Shown: positions 26,802 through 39,500 of the stretch, one piece after another
How the letters are laid out: every line of letters starts with the position of its first letter
How positions within the stretch are numbered: position 1 is the stretch's first letter
IMG/VR virus record: IMGVR_UViG_3300020595_003017
Span: 124,001-188,000 of that record
DNA: 64,000 bases
Direction: 5' to 3' (one strand)
Source of the DNA: a virus
The notes under the pieces: model-generated
What the model saw: only the letters and a program-made list of their open reading frames with translations
Told to the model about the DNA's origin: nothing
The model's database searches: none
Position numbers and translations under genes: made by a program

Positions 26802-27209
26802 ATGTCAAATAAAATGCAAGGTTTGTCTGTGGCTCTGCCGCTTCAATTAGACGCAACTGACGGACCTTATAGATTGAATAAAAATTTAGGACAGGTTATA
26901 AAACAAAATTTCAAAAACATGATACTAACATCTCCCGGCGAAAGAATAATGATTCCAGACTTTGGTGTTGGATTAAAAAGGATTCTATTTGAAAACTTTT
27001 CGAGCAGAACTAAAGAAAGAATTGTAACTCAAATTCAAAAACAAATTGACGTCTACATGCCCTTCATAGTTTTAGAAAGAGTAAGTTTTTTGACTAACGA
27101 AGATAATAACATGGTGGCTTTAAATGAATTAAGAATTACAATTCAATATAACGCTCCATCAATAAACTTTAGCGATACGTTACAATTTACTGAGGAAATC
27201 ACTACTTAA
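26802..27209 (+). CDS. gp25: Baseplate wedge protein gp25 (GPW/gp25 family)
   Basis: A 135-residue protein with the full gp25 signature: KNLGQVIKQNFKNMILTSPG, then ERIMIPDFGVGLKRILFE. In T4 the same EPR/'E-R-x-x-x-P-x-F-G' region binds the sheath initiator and wedge partners. It belongs to the core wedge shared by contractile tails and related injection systems. It has its own strong ribosome site, and the gp6-like gene follows 25 bases later, the conserved order for this pair. Confidence 0.93.
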   Translation: MSNKMQGLSVALPLQLDATDGPYRLNKNLGQVIKQNFKNMILTSPGERIMIPDFGVGLKRILFENFSSRTKERIVTQIQKQIDVYMPFIVLERVSFLTNEDNNMVALNELRITIQYNAPSINFSDTLQFTEEITT

Positions 27210-27234
27210 TTTTATAGTGATCTGAGGATTTTTA

Positions 27235-29028
27235 ATGAAAAAAATAAGACCAATTTCTTATACTAGCAGAGACTTTGATTCAATCAAGGAAGATCTGGTA
27301 AATTACGCTAAGAGATATTACCCAAACACGTTTCAAGATTTTAACGAGGCCTCGTTTGGTGCAATGATGCTAGACTTAGTGGCGTATGTTGGAGATCAAC
27401 TTTCATTTTATGTTGATTATCAAGCTAATGAAAGTTTCATAGATTCTGCGATTGAGTACAAGAATATTGTAAAATTAGCTAAGCAAATGGGTTTTAAGAT
27501 GCCAGGTGCTGCCGCATCAGTAGGTAACTGTGCTTTCTATGCAATAATACCTGCTTTGTCCTCAAACGGCAATCCGGACTTTTCTTACAGTCCAATATTG
27601 AGAAGAGGATCCATACTATCAGCCACAAATGGTTTAACATTTACACTAAATGAAAGTGTAGATTTTTCAAGACCAGAAAATGAAATAACTGTAGCAAAAG
27701 TAAATACTTCAACCGGGGTTCCTACCCATTACGCTATAAAATCATTTGGTCAGGTCATATCTGGACAGTTATATCAAACTGACATTACAGTTGATCAGTA
27801 TCAGAGATTTCTCAGGTTACCACTAGAAGCAACAAGTGTTATTGAAATACTCAGTGTTGTCGATAGTCAGGGAAATGAATACTACGAAGTGGACCATTTG
27901 ACACAGGATGTTGTATTAAATGAAGAACCAAACTTTTCAGACGACAAGGATGTTGTTCCAAACATAATGAAAGTAAAGCCTGTACCTAGAAGGTTTGTAA
28001 CTGAATTTGATTCGTCAGGGAATTGTTTTTTACAATTTGGTTTTGGTTCTGGTGAAAATTTAACGACTGATTTGGTGGCCGACCCAGCAAATGTTGTCCT
28101 TGATATTCATGGAAAAAACCATATTACGGACGGCAGCTTTGACCCTTCAAATTTAATTAAGACCGACAAGTTTGGTGTTGTTCCGACTAACACCACCTTG
28201 ACTGTTCGGTACCGATCTAATAATGTTAGAGAGATAAATGTCGCTGCTGGCGCTGTCACAAAAGTTATATTCCCAGATGTGGTATTTAAGAACAGGGATA
28301 CTTTAACAGAAGCAACAGCAACTGAAGTGATCTCAACAATAGAGGTAGAAAACGAGGAGCCAATCCTTGGTGATTCAAATATTATAACAGCCGAAGAGAT
28401 TAAGCAAAGAGCAATGTCTAGCTTCTCTTCACAAAATAGAGCCGTCACTCGTACAGATTACATTTCGTTGTGCTACAGAATGCCTGCAAAATTTGGAAAA
28501 ATAAAAAGAGCCAATATCTTACAAGATTCTTCAGCACTAAAGAGAAACTTAAATCTTTACGTTTTATCAGAAAACGAAAACGGAAATTTTATAGAAGCAA
28601 ATTCAACCATTAAGAAAAATTTGAAAGTTTGGTTAAACAGACATAGAATGCTTAATGATACAATTGATATTTTAAATGCTAAAATAATAAACTACGGTGT
28701 TAACTTTGAGATCATAACTGATCTTGGTGTTAATAAGTTTGAAGTTCTTAGTAGATGTACGGAAAAATTAATTGATAGACTTTCCGTAAGCCACTCAATT
28801 GGTGAATCAATTCAAATAACTAATATTTTCAAAATTTTAAATGAAGTTCCTGGTGTTACAGATACTGTTAATGTTTTCCTAGAAAATAAGGCAGGTGGTA
28901 TTTATAGTGGTTTCTTTTACGACGTAAATGCAAACATTTCTGACGATGGTAGATTTCTAAAAATACCTGATGACGCTGTTGCGGAAATTTTGATACCTCA
29001 AACAGATATTGTGGGAGTTATTAGATAA
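27235..29028 (+). CDS. gp6-like: Baseplate wedge protein gp6-like (baseplate J family)
   Basis: A 597-residue protein. The N-terminus has YTSRDFDSIKEDLVNYAKR and FQDFNEASFGAMMLDLVAY then VGDQLSFYVDYQANESF, the conserved opening of T4-like gp6 proteins. The C-terminal part (residues about 390-520) contains AVTRTDYISLC and a regular alpha/beta pattern typical of baseplate J. gp6 forms the ring that locks the wedges together and drives the hexagon-to-star change. It is preceded by gp25 and followed, with a 1-base overlap, by further wedge genes. Confidence 0.9.
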   Translation: MKKIRPISYTSRDFDSIKEDLVNYAKRYYPNTFQDFNEASFGAMMLDLVAYVGDQLSFYVDYQANESFIDSAIEYKNIVKLAKQMGFKMPGAAASVGNCAFYAIIPALSSNGNPDFSYSPILRRGSILSATNGLTFTLNESVDFSRPENEITVAKVNTSTGVPTHYAIKSFGQVISGQLYQTDITVDQYQRFLRLPLEATSVIEILSVVDSQGNEYYEVDHLTQDVVLNEEPNFSDDKDVVPNIMKVKPVPRRFVTEFDSSGNCFLQFGFGSGENLTTDLVADPANVVLDIHGKNHITDGSFDPSNLIKTDKFGVVPTNTTLTVRYRSNNVREINVAAGAVTKVIFPDVVFKNRDTLTEATATEVISTIEVENEEPILGDSNIITAEEIKQRAMSSFSSQNRAVTRTDYISLCYRMPAKFGKIKRANILQDSSALKRNLNLYVLSENENGNFIEANSTIKKNLKVWLNRHRMLNDTIDILNAKIINYGVNFEIITDLGVNKFEVLSRCTEKLIDRLSVSHSIGESIQITNIFKILNEVPGVTDTVNVFLENKAGGIYSGFFYDVNANISDDGRFLKIPDDAVAEILIPQTDIVGVIR

Positions 29029-30551
29029 TGGGTATAAAAAGATATTTTGCAACACAAGACAATACAATTTCTAATGCCTTTAAGGCTGATCTAAAAAATC
29101 GAGGAACAGGATCCAATATGGGAGCCTCAGATATACTAGAGGCATTTGTTATACATGGACAGACATCAGCATCTATTGACTCTAATAGTGCAGAACAGTC
29201 AAGAATTTTACTTCAATTTGACATGAATCAGGTATTAGATGATATTGCCAACGGTGTGATCCCGTCATCTAGTGTTGATTTTCGTCTCAAGATGTACAAC
29301 GCACCCCACACAGACACAACTCCTCTTAGCTATAGTTTAAATGTGATAATGCTTACTCAGTCCTGGGAAGAAGGACGGGGATTAGACATGGACAGTTACA
29401 CAGACCTAGGGGTGTGCAATTGGGTAAGTTCTAGTAAAGGAACTTTCTGGGGCTCAAATCCTGCAAATCCAGCGACCGCTATCACTGGTGGATATTTTGA
29501 GACAGGTGAGAACGCATCTGCGAGTTATTTCTTTTCAGGCGGCCTGGAAGATTTAGATGTCAATGTTAATTTTGCTGTGGATCGCTGGCGCTCGTCGGGC
29601 TCAACTTATAACAACGGATTTATTTTGAAACACACTGACGAGGTTATAGCTGGAGCAAAAGGAACCTTTTTTACCAAGAAGTTTTTTGGTAGAAACAGTG
29701 AGTTTTATTTTAAAAGACCTGTTCTTGAGGCTCGTTGGGATTCATCAAGAAAAGATAATAGAGGTAATTTTATTGTTAGTAGTAGTCTTGCTGATGGTAC
29801 AGATAATTTAAATACTCTTTTTCTCTATAATAACGTTCGAGGACAGCTAAAAAATATACCGGGACTCAAAGACAATCAATTATTGGTAAAAGTTTACAGT
29901 GGTAGTGCCACCTCTCCCGGAACACAAAGCGTTTTAATAATTGACTCAGACAACAATGCGGAACATCATTTAACAGGTGGAATCCTTATTGAAAATGGTG
30001 TAGAGGTATCAGGTGTTTATACTTGTTCTTTTGCAACAACATCCTCTAATGATTATTTGTACGATGTCTGGCATACTGCATCGGCTGTTGGTAATATAAC
30101 AGAATTTTTTACTGGGTCATATGAGCCAACAACATTGAGGGCTTTAGAGCTTGTGTATTCAGATGAGTATATAACTGATATAACAAATCTTAAGAGTTCT
30201 TATATAAAGGGGCAACAACCAAGACTAAGAGTATTCCCAAGAAAGAAAAACTGGAATCCAAATATTTATACGGTTGCAACTGCGGAAGTTGTGCCTGAAA
30301 TAATTGAAGATGCGTACTATAGGTTGCATAGGGAAGTTGACAATTTAGAAGTTGTTCCGTTTGGAACAGGAAGTTCAGTCAAGGACTATACTAGAATGTC
30401 GTATGATGTTAGTGGTAGCTACTTCCAAGTTGACACCAATTATTTAGAACCGGGCTATACATATAAAATTCAATTTGTATACTATTTACAAGGAGAGTAT
30501 AGACAACAGCCCGAAGTTTTCAAATTTAGGGTCGAAGAACCTGCGCCATGA
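29028..30551 (+). CDS. Virion structural protein with DNRLRE-like beta fold
   Basis: A 507-residue strand-rich protein opening IKRYFATQDNTISNAF and RGTGSNMGASDILEAF, then ILLQFDMNQVL and VMLTQSW-type features. This is reminiscent of DNRLRE/disaggregatase-like domains, which are jelly-roll adhesion modules. Similar proteins sit after gp6 in marine phages as I remember them. It could be a peripheral wedge or a sugar-binding piece. Ser/Thr/Gly-rich composition and lack of signal peptides agree with a virion part. The start overlaps gp6 (TAATG) and the end overlaps the giant gene (ATGA). Confidence 0.6.
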   Translation: MGIKRYFATQDNTISNAFKADLKNRGTGSNMGASDILEAFVIHGQTSASIDSNSAEQSRILLQFDMNQVLDDIANGVIPSSSVDFRLKMYNAPHTDTTPLSYSLNVIMLTQSWEEGRGLDMDSYTDLGVCNWVSSSKGTFWGSNPANPATAITGGYFETGENASASYFFSGGLEDLDVNVNFAVDRWRSSGSTYNNGFILKHTDEVIAGAKGTFFTKKFFGRNSEFYFKRPVLEARWDSSRKDNRGNFIVSSSLADGTDNLNTLFLYNNVRGQLKNIPGLKDNQLLVKVYSGSATSPGTQSVLIIDSDNNAEHHLTGGILIENGVEVSGVYTCSFATTSSNDYLYDVWHTASAVGNITEFFTGSYEPTTLRALELVYSDEYITDITNLKSSYIKGQQPRLRVFPRKKNWNPNIYTVATAEVVPEIIEDAYYRLHREVDNLEVVPFGTGSSVKDYTRMSYDVSGSYFQVDTNYLEPGYTYKIQFVYYLQGEYRQQPEVFKFRVEEPAP

Positions 30552-33500
30552 GTGTTAAAAAGCTTTTTGAAAAAAGTAACAAAGGAAAGCCAATTAGTAA
30601 GTACTTGAAGAAGTCTTCATCTACTTCTATTGATCCTAAAATAGAATCGTTAGGTCACTTAAGTGAAAGCGTCGAAAAGCAAAAATATTTTCTACCGCCG
30701 GTAGACTATTCCCGACCTGAAAACTTTGCAAGGTACGGGTCTGCTGAAAAATATTATAGTGCAGCTTTCGATCATATTGTTAATAACTATCCTTATGATG
30801 GGTCTGGTTTAGAAAAAACAAAATTTTATAATGATTTATCGCCTTTAGAAAAATATACTCTGCAACATGTTTATCCTAAGGAGACTGGATTTGTTGCCTT
30901 TGGGTCAACTTATGGTGATGTTTCTGGAATTACTGACAATACCACAGGGTATTACTCCTCGTCAATAGATTTCATCCAAGCAAAAGGTGGACCACACTCA
31001 GGAACTCTATACTCCTCTGGCAGCAACAAAACAACAAATATAACTTTTGGTGGACCGTCCGGATCTACAGTTGAATTCTTACTCAAGAAAAACGACCTTA
31101 TCCCAGCCAGTAATGCCCAATCAAATAACCAAGTAATCTTTGATTTGGTTAACGGTGATGGGTCTTCACATGACGGGGGCTCTATTGGTGGCGGCGTTAC
31201 TGGATCTACAGGCTACGCCCGCATGAGAATAGAACTCCGCCACCCCGATCAGGATAGATTTTTTGTTACACTAGTTTCTGGAACCACTGGGTTTATGACA
31301 CAATCAGTCCCCACAACAGGCGGCCTAGAGATTGCAAGTGGTTCTTTTCATCACTATGCCTTTGTTTTTAATACGTCTGGATCAGATCCTACTATAGATT
31401 TTTACATGGATGGTGTTTGTCATCAGACACATATTACTGCTAGCAGTTACGCCGGTAGAGACCCGGCACAAGCTGATGATCCTTCTGTCGGCGGTGTGAA
31501 GTCAGGCTCTATATCTCAGGTCACGGGAACAATGATTGCAAACATTGGCGCTCTTAGAGCCCCGGTTAGCGGCGCATCTGATGATATGATGCCCGCCGAA
31601 GGCTGGGGTAAGTTATCCGCCTCGATAGATGAGTTTAGATTTTGGAAAACAGCTAGAACAGGTAAAGAAATAGGAAGAAATTGGTTTACAGATGTTGATG
31701 GTGGTGCTGACGTAGATGATCCTGACTTTAATTTAGGTGTCTATTATCGATTCAACGAGGGAACAACGGGAACTAGTAGTATAGACAAGGTTTATTTAGA
31801 TTATGCCGGCAGGCTGTCTAACGCTTCTCATGTTGGCTACAGCGCAACGAATTCTAGACAAACAGGGTCAGGGATTAATTTATTGGGACTAACAGATGTA
31901 TTTGAGGATGCGTCGCCTGTTGTTAGGGTAGGGAATTTAAACTTCCAAAATATCAAGACAAATCTTGAAGAGTCTGGATCTCAGTACGATTATGGAAATA
32001 CCTCTAACATGATGAACACGCTTCCGTCATGGATATCTGAAGAGGATGAAAACACTGGTGGTGAACTTAGAAACCTAAATCAAGTTCTAGGCGGCTATTT
32101 TGACACCTTGTATGTACAAGTGTCACAACTTAATCAGATAAAGGATTTAAGATATTTAAGTGGCACTCTAACTGGAAGCTCAAATGAATTTCCATACAAT
32201 GATAGAATTTTAGAAAATTTTGGACTTGAGGTCCCAGAGTTGTTTGCAAATGCAACTGTTCTGGAGAGATATTTTAACCGCTCGGAAGATAAAAACTTTG
32301 AGCAAACAATTGAGAATATTAAGAACACGATTTATAAAAACATCTATAACAACTTGTCCTACATATACAAGTCTAAAGGAAATGAAAAGGCGATAAGAAA
32401 TCTCATTAGATGTTATGGTATTGATGATGATGTAATATCTCTTAATACTTATGCTAACGAATATTCTTATACCTTACAGGAAAATTACAAACAAGTATCA
32501 AGCAAGAAAAAATATGCAGATTTTTCCGGCTTAACAGATGCAACTAGTTCAGCCGCTACTTGTTATCAGTTTTATGATTCAAGCAATCCAGCCTCCCATG
32601 GTGCAATATCAGGATCAGATGGGATTCTAGCATCTTTGGGTATTACTGCCCAAGCAGAGTTTATATTCCCTAATAGGCAAAGATTCGATGAGTCCAATGT
32701 AACCTCTGTAAGTCAGTCATTTTATCTTAGTTCTTCTTTGTTTGGTTGGCATACACCTGCTAGTGCCACTCATGTAGCTGACACTGGAATGCACGCTCAA
32801 ACCTGGGCAGACATAAATCCGGAGACTGCTGGTGTATCTGACAAAGGATTTCAGGTTTATGCGGTTAAAACACAGTCAGCATATGCTGAGATAACCGATG
32901 ATCCAAAAAAAGGAAAAGACGTTCGGTTTATTGTAAAAGATAGATTTGATAATACTTTGATTACAAGCTCTGTGTTTCAAAATGTTTATGATAATCAAAA
33001 GTGGAACCTGTCTTTAACTTTGGCACCTGAAAAATATCCTTTATCTGGAGGCGTTGCTGGTGTAGTGGGGCCTGGATCTGCCCGATACAGCTTATCTCTT
33101 TATGGAGTCAATTATGACTCTGGAATAAAGAGAGGGTCTTTCCTTGAAATTGCCAGCTTGCCTCATATCACAGGATCTGAATCCTTGGCACTTGATAAAA
33201 AGTTCTTTATTGGAGCACATCGAACTAACTTTACAGGATCTGTGCTGACAAATACTGATGTCAGGGCTAGTAGCCTTAGGGTTTGGTCAACAATTTTATC
33301 AACGGGAACAATAGACTTACACGCTAGAGAGGTTGATAGTCACGGCACCATACATCCGTTCCGCCAGGCGTATGAATTTGCCTCCTCCTCGGAAAGTTCA
33401 TATCCTGATTTGTTCATACCTGAAATAGAGACTTTGGCTCTAAATTGGGATTTTTCAAATGTCACGGGAAGCGACACCTCTGGTAGGTTTATTGTTGCTG

Positions 33501-36500
33501 ACATGTCCTCGGGATCATCAGGTTCGGCTGTTGGTGTAACCCCAGCAGTGGGTGGATATGAGGCAACTTATCAGGGACCTTTATTAAGTAATATAAATCT
33601 TAGACAACACACAGGACGAGGAGAGTTTTTCTCGGATACTTATGATCCTGTCACAAAACAATATATTGAATCAAGTAGGAAAAATCTGCCAGAATATGTC
33701 GCTAGTAGTGATATGATTGAGATTCAAGACGCTGATGTCCAAATATTTCAGCCAACAATGAGACCGTCTAATTTTTATTATTCTTTGGAAAAGAGCATGT
33801 ATCAGAGTATCTCTAGAAAGATGCTTGATTTGTTTGCGTCAATGGACGATTTTAATAATCTGATAGGTGAGCCTGTCAATACTTATAGACCAAATTATAA
33901 ATCCATGGAAAAGATGCGGGAGATATTCTTCCGAAAAGTTGGCAATACACCAGACTTGGAAAAATATGTTAAGTACTTTAAGTGGATAGACTCTTCTATA
34001 GGACAATTGGTGCAACAACTATTCCCAGCTTCAGCAAAACACTCTGAAGAACTCAGAACAATTATAGAGAGTCATGTCTTAGAGCGGAACAAACACAAAT
34101 ATAGTTATCTAGGTAATAGGCAAGAGATGCTGTCTCTTGTAGACGATGGTATAGAATCACTTGTAGGCGGTGATTTAGGTTACTCTCAGAACAGTTCAAG
34201 TGCTCAAACAATACGAGAAAATCGTAGACAAGGACTTGACAAAACAGTCAGCTTATCTAGTTTTAGTCTTACTAATCAAAAAGCACCACAATTTAAGTTC
34301 TTGACTCCACCGTTGAGTGGTCTTCAAAAGGACAACACAGGGTTCTGGAAATATACTGCCGATGTTCCAACACTGTTATCCTCGTCCGTCACTGACTTAA
34401 ACTCAGCCAAGACTAGCATAAGAAACGCAGCTAGAAGCGAAGATCTTAGAACTAGGGCTGTCAATATATCTGCTTTTTACGAACAAGAAAAGATAGACAA
34501 CAGAAGTCTCGTACAAAGAGGTTCTAGTCCAGCTAAGAAAAATAACATTTTTGATGTTAATACGGATAATTATGAGGTTTTGCCGGACAATGAAGATGTA
34601 AGAAAAGTTGTTCCAAATCAAAAAAGAAAGATACCGTTTAGAGCAAATGCTTTTATAGACGGGGACAAGTCTGGAGACTTGATAGCTCCATTTAGTGCCT
34701 ACGATTTAAGTGGGTCTGAGGTCATCGCTGGTTATGTTACTGTATTACAAGCGGCTTCGAGTTCTTTGAATCTTGATGTTACTAATTTTCATGAGGACAT
34801 ACCGGGTAACTATAATGATGGTATGCCGTTACAAGGGCCATTCACTAGTCAACATGTGGGTGGACTTTTGGGTAGAAATGTACCTGCCTTAAAAGAAAAT
34901 ATTCTTGCACAAAACATAAACAGAAGAGAAGTGTTTTCTACAACTGTTACAAGTCAGAGCAGTTCTGTGGCACGGATTGTCCTTGATGCTGGAATATCTG
35001 ATCCTGCAACTGAACTTAACGGATTAACAGTAACTTTAACTCTCGGAGGAGTTGATTACTCAGCCACTTATAATGGTGCGGTAGATGGTGCTGATACGTC
35101 AAAAACTGTTATTGGCGTAGCTGATGCCTTTGATGCCGACGACGCAACAACAAATTTAGTAACAAGCTTAAATCTGGCCGCAACGGCTGATGGTTTACCT
35201 CTGGCAGCTTCCATTAGCCTTGCTGGGGCAAACGTACTTACCGTATTTGGAAGTAATGTTGGACCCAGAGATAATGGCACATCTTTCGCTGGCACGGCGT
35301 TTGCTGGAGGATCACCCAAAGCAACTACTTCTGTTTTCGCCAGTGGTAGCTTGTTCGGCATAAATTTAGCAACACATAAAATAGGTACTACACCAAAGGG
35401 TCATTATACCCGCAACAACCTAGCAAAGTCACCAGTCAATATTGCTAATGTAAGATCTGCAACAGGCAGCTTAACAGCAGCAGGCAGTTCAAGCAGGGGT
35501 ATACAAATACTAGGCAACTTTGATAAAAACTATGAAGTAATACATGGCTTTGGACGAGAAAATGCAAACATGGATTTTGTGTTTAACAATCGCTTTTATA
35601 CAGCAAGCAATCCAACTGCATTTTTAACAACTCCTGCTCGACGTTTAGCTGGACTTACTGGCTCTGCTGATTATACAGCGCCACGACAAAAAGAAACAAG
35701 AAGAACAAACAAGAGCATAATAGCGAGCAGGTTTGCCGCACCCGGTAGCAAAGAGGATTCAAAACAGCAATTTAGAGATATTGCTACAGATCAGTTTTCT
35801 CCTAATAATGCATTGCCATTTAGAAACCTTCTCATAAGGAATATTTTTAATTCTCAGTCCATGACCTTTACTGGGTGGGGCGGATTTAAAAATTCAGATG
35901 TTGTAGGTATACTCCCTGATCCAAAAATAACAGATGCCGTATCACCAATGGACAATAATCAGGGTCCTGTTGCTTTGACACAATTGAATGAGGGTTCAGG
36001 TTCTTTTGCAGCCATACACAAAACTCAAAGGAACCAAACTTCTAGGTTTGAAATTCTTGAAAATTATCCTGTTGGATCATCTTCTGACGCACCTTATAAT
36101 CCTGATGGTGGTGAATACAGAACATTTCAGACAGCCTCCGTCAGAGACAACGATTTTGTACAGAGACCAATACCTGCTGCCGACAGAATAAAGTGGTTTA
36201 CCTTTTTAACAGGCGCTAATTTTACAAGAGACATAAACCGTGCCGGGGCTGGCTTAAAAGATCAAGAGATCGAGTGGACCTTATCAGGTTCTAGATTCCC
36301 AGAATCAATAATTGTGATCAAAACTGATTATGCCAACACTGGCTCTGTTGAGTTGAACGGTTATATGCTTGGGGCATACTCTCTCAATAATAGTAAGAGA
36401 TATGATGCAGTATCGAAAATTAATCCACAGAGGCCTCTCTCTGTGATTTATAATTACGATCCTTTTTATTCCAGAATACAGCCACCAGCACCCTGGACCC

Positions 36501-39500
36501 AAACAAGAGTTGGTCAAACCACACTAGGGTCTTTTCACAGAAGGCAAAATTTATATGAGTTAGTGCCTAAAAAATCACCGCTCCTTGAGCCAAAAGGCAT
36601 AAGAGACCCGGAAAAAATGTTTGAGGTGTTTTCTACAACAACTCGCACTGATATTGATAGGGGATACTTTGAGAACGCAGCACTTCAATATAATCCAACA
36701 CAACTTGTTGAAAGAAGTATAGACTTTAGGCATTATAAAAAGTTTAAAGAACCGCCTGTAACATCAAGATATAAGCCTTTAATTCATACAATTGAAACTC
36801 CATCCGGAACACCAGAGAATATTAATGGTGACCCCGTTACAGTAGATGTTAGATACTCTTACGGTAATGTATTGCAAGGATTTGCAAATAGAGATCTTAA
36901 TCAGGAAATACAAGGGTCTAGAAATTATTCTTTGGGTAAAATAAAACGTCCATATGAGGTATTCTTAGACTACAGAAGGGACGGGGTTGACGAATCTATT
37001 TCTGGCTTGGGTGATATAAAGTCATTTGTGTACGAGGAAACTATTTTTCCAAAAGAGGTATACACTTATCTGTCGGGAACTAGAGCTAGATTATCTTTTA
37101 CAAATAGAACTTTTTGGAGAGATGATCAAGTTACGGGATCACAAGATATTTCAGCGGTTGTGGCGGATATGGGCGGTGCCACAGAAGGGGTCGGCACCGC
37201 TTTTAACAATATCATAATGGAGAGGAACAACAGACAGTTCCCAAGGATGAAAGATAATTTCACAACTTCTCAGGGAACTCTTTTAATAAAAACCATGCAG
37301 GTTCCAAATTCTAAAAATGTAGCGGACTACGAGGAGACGAGCGACGGCAGTATATTAGGTTCCGGTTCAGTATGGCCACTAGACTCTTTCATGTACTCAG
37401 ATTACATGCTTACAGATTTAACTGGTGGCGCTACTGATCAAAAGTTTGCAACTAATATGGCTAGCACTTTGCCGGCTGGTGAATTGATGATGGTTCATTA
37501 CGGTAGAGCTTTTCTCAACGCTGCACCTCTCCATACAGCGTCGTCTACGACGAGTGATGTGTGGACTACCTCAAGTGTAAATTCTGCCCAATATGTTTAT
37601 GTTGCTCCTTGTCTTATATCCGGAACATACGGGAGTGCCAACACTAGAGATCTTAGGGTTACCGCATCATATCCTGGCTGTCCATCTCTTGCTCTGCCTC
37701 CGTGGACCGCAGGTACAAGAAGAAGATTTGTTGATGGAATAAACAAAGGACAACTTGCTCCCGAGGGTCATCCTTTCTATGACGACTATGATACATGGAA
37801 AAAAGAAATAAGAGTGATAGCTAAAGATTATGCCATCGTACCAGAGTTTAGAATTAGCGAAAACTTAGAGGAATACAAGGTACAAGGATCTGTTACCTCA
37901 TTTATTTCTTCATCAATTGAGTTAACTGGCGCATCCGATACTGTGTTTGATTCTACTGATAGTGATTTCTTGGAGAGGTATTCTACATCCGATGTCATGG
38001 AATATTTGAATCCATTTATGCAGGCAGGGAGCGATGATTTAGAAATTAATAAATATCCCCGCCAATTATCTTTAAAATCTGATGCTGTGTTGAAACTCTT
38101 GCCATATGATGGGTTTTATCCAGTTTTAAGAACAGTACAAATAGCTCAATTATTCTCTCAGTCTTACGGTCCACATGCAATTTATGGTGGAGTATCTGCA
38201 AGCCACCCAGGAAGATGGCGAACACTGACTCGTCCTTTCTTTGCACCTGGAATTTTATACAACTCCATTAAGGGTGGTGTTGCAGTTAGTCATCCTGTCA
38301 GAAGAAAATTAGGTGCAGACAACGTTAGTGGACAACCAATTTTGCAGGACATCAATTACTTGACAGCATCTGCCATTGTCCTTGGCGGCACTACCTGCTT
38401 TATGGACACTTATATGGAACCCCTTCGAGGCTGTTTGAGCGGCACTAATATCGCTACTCTTGAGCAATTCCCCGGCGGCAGAAGAAGACGCCGCCAAGGG
38501 GGAGAAAGTAATTACAACTTTAGTCTTGATGTGGTATCCGAATTGTTTTGGGCTGATTCAGTACCCTTTGAGGGATTATTAAATCCTTTACAGCATATTG
38601 GTGAGGGCAAAGAGGCTCTATTGACACATGATATTAATACTTACATACGACATTTTGTCTCGGCATCGATCGGGCCCGATGCTGCTTCAGATGATAATCT
38701 TTACAGATTAGCAATGTCTAATTTCCTTGCCTCTACGCCTGAATTCTTTTTGAAGAAAAAGAAAGAGGGTGGCTTTATGACAAAGATAGTGGCTGAATTG
38801 CCAGCTAAGAATGACCCGTCTTCCCCTAAAGGCAACGCTGCTGTTTCGGATACAGAACCAAGAACTGTTTTTGTTGATAAGAAAAAAGCATACTTGATGG
38901 AGGTTGTCCTAAGGAAGACTGATAGCTTTAACCTATACAACAACCCTGCTGCCTTTGGTATTCCAACTGCGACAGGTTCATCGCACTGGGACGGCACATC
39001 GGGCAATACTCGTCCAACAACAGGATCGTCTAACCCCTCTGACGGTTATGGAACTGTTCCTCCTGGTAGAGACTGGCCACGACATAGAGGTGAGTTTGCA
39101 CCATTCACACCACCATACTACTACGGACCAAGTGTTGCCAGGTTTACTTACTTTCCGGACGAATCAAAAAATGTAACATTGGATGAAATTCTTAATGGAA
39201 CTGAGTTGTACGTTGAATATGTTAACGAAGATGGTTTTCATTACGAGGTAAGTAGTGGATCTTTTGCACTGCCCAACGGAGCGATAGTAGAATCATCAGG
39301 GTCCACTGAAATCGTTGATTATGGCTTCAATCGAGCATGGTTAAATAGAATGGATTTAGACGAAACGATCGTGATCGATAATAGTTATCCTTCAGACTTT
39401 GGAAAAGAGTTTTCGCCGGCAAATAAAAACCGCTGGGTTATTATGCCTAAGTGGGAATGCCCGGTCCTAGATTTTCCCAGGTATGACCAGACATCGAGTT

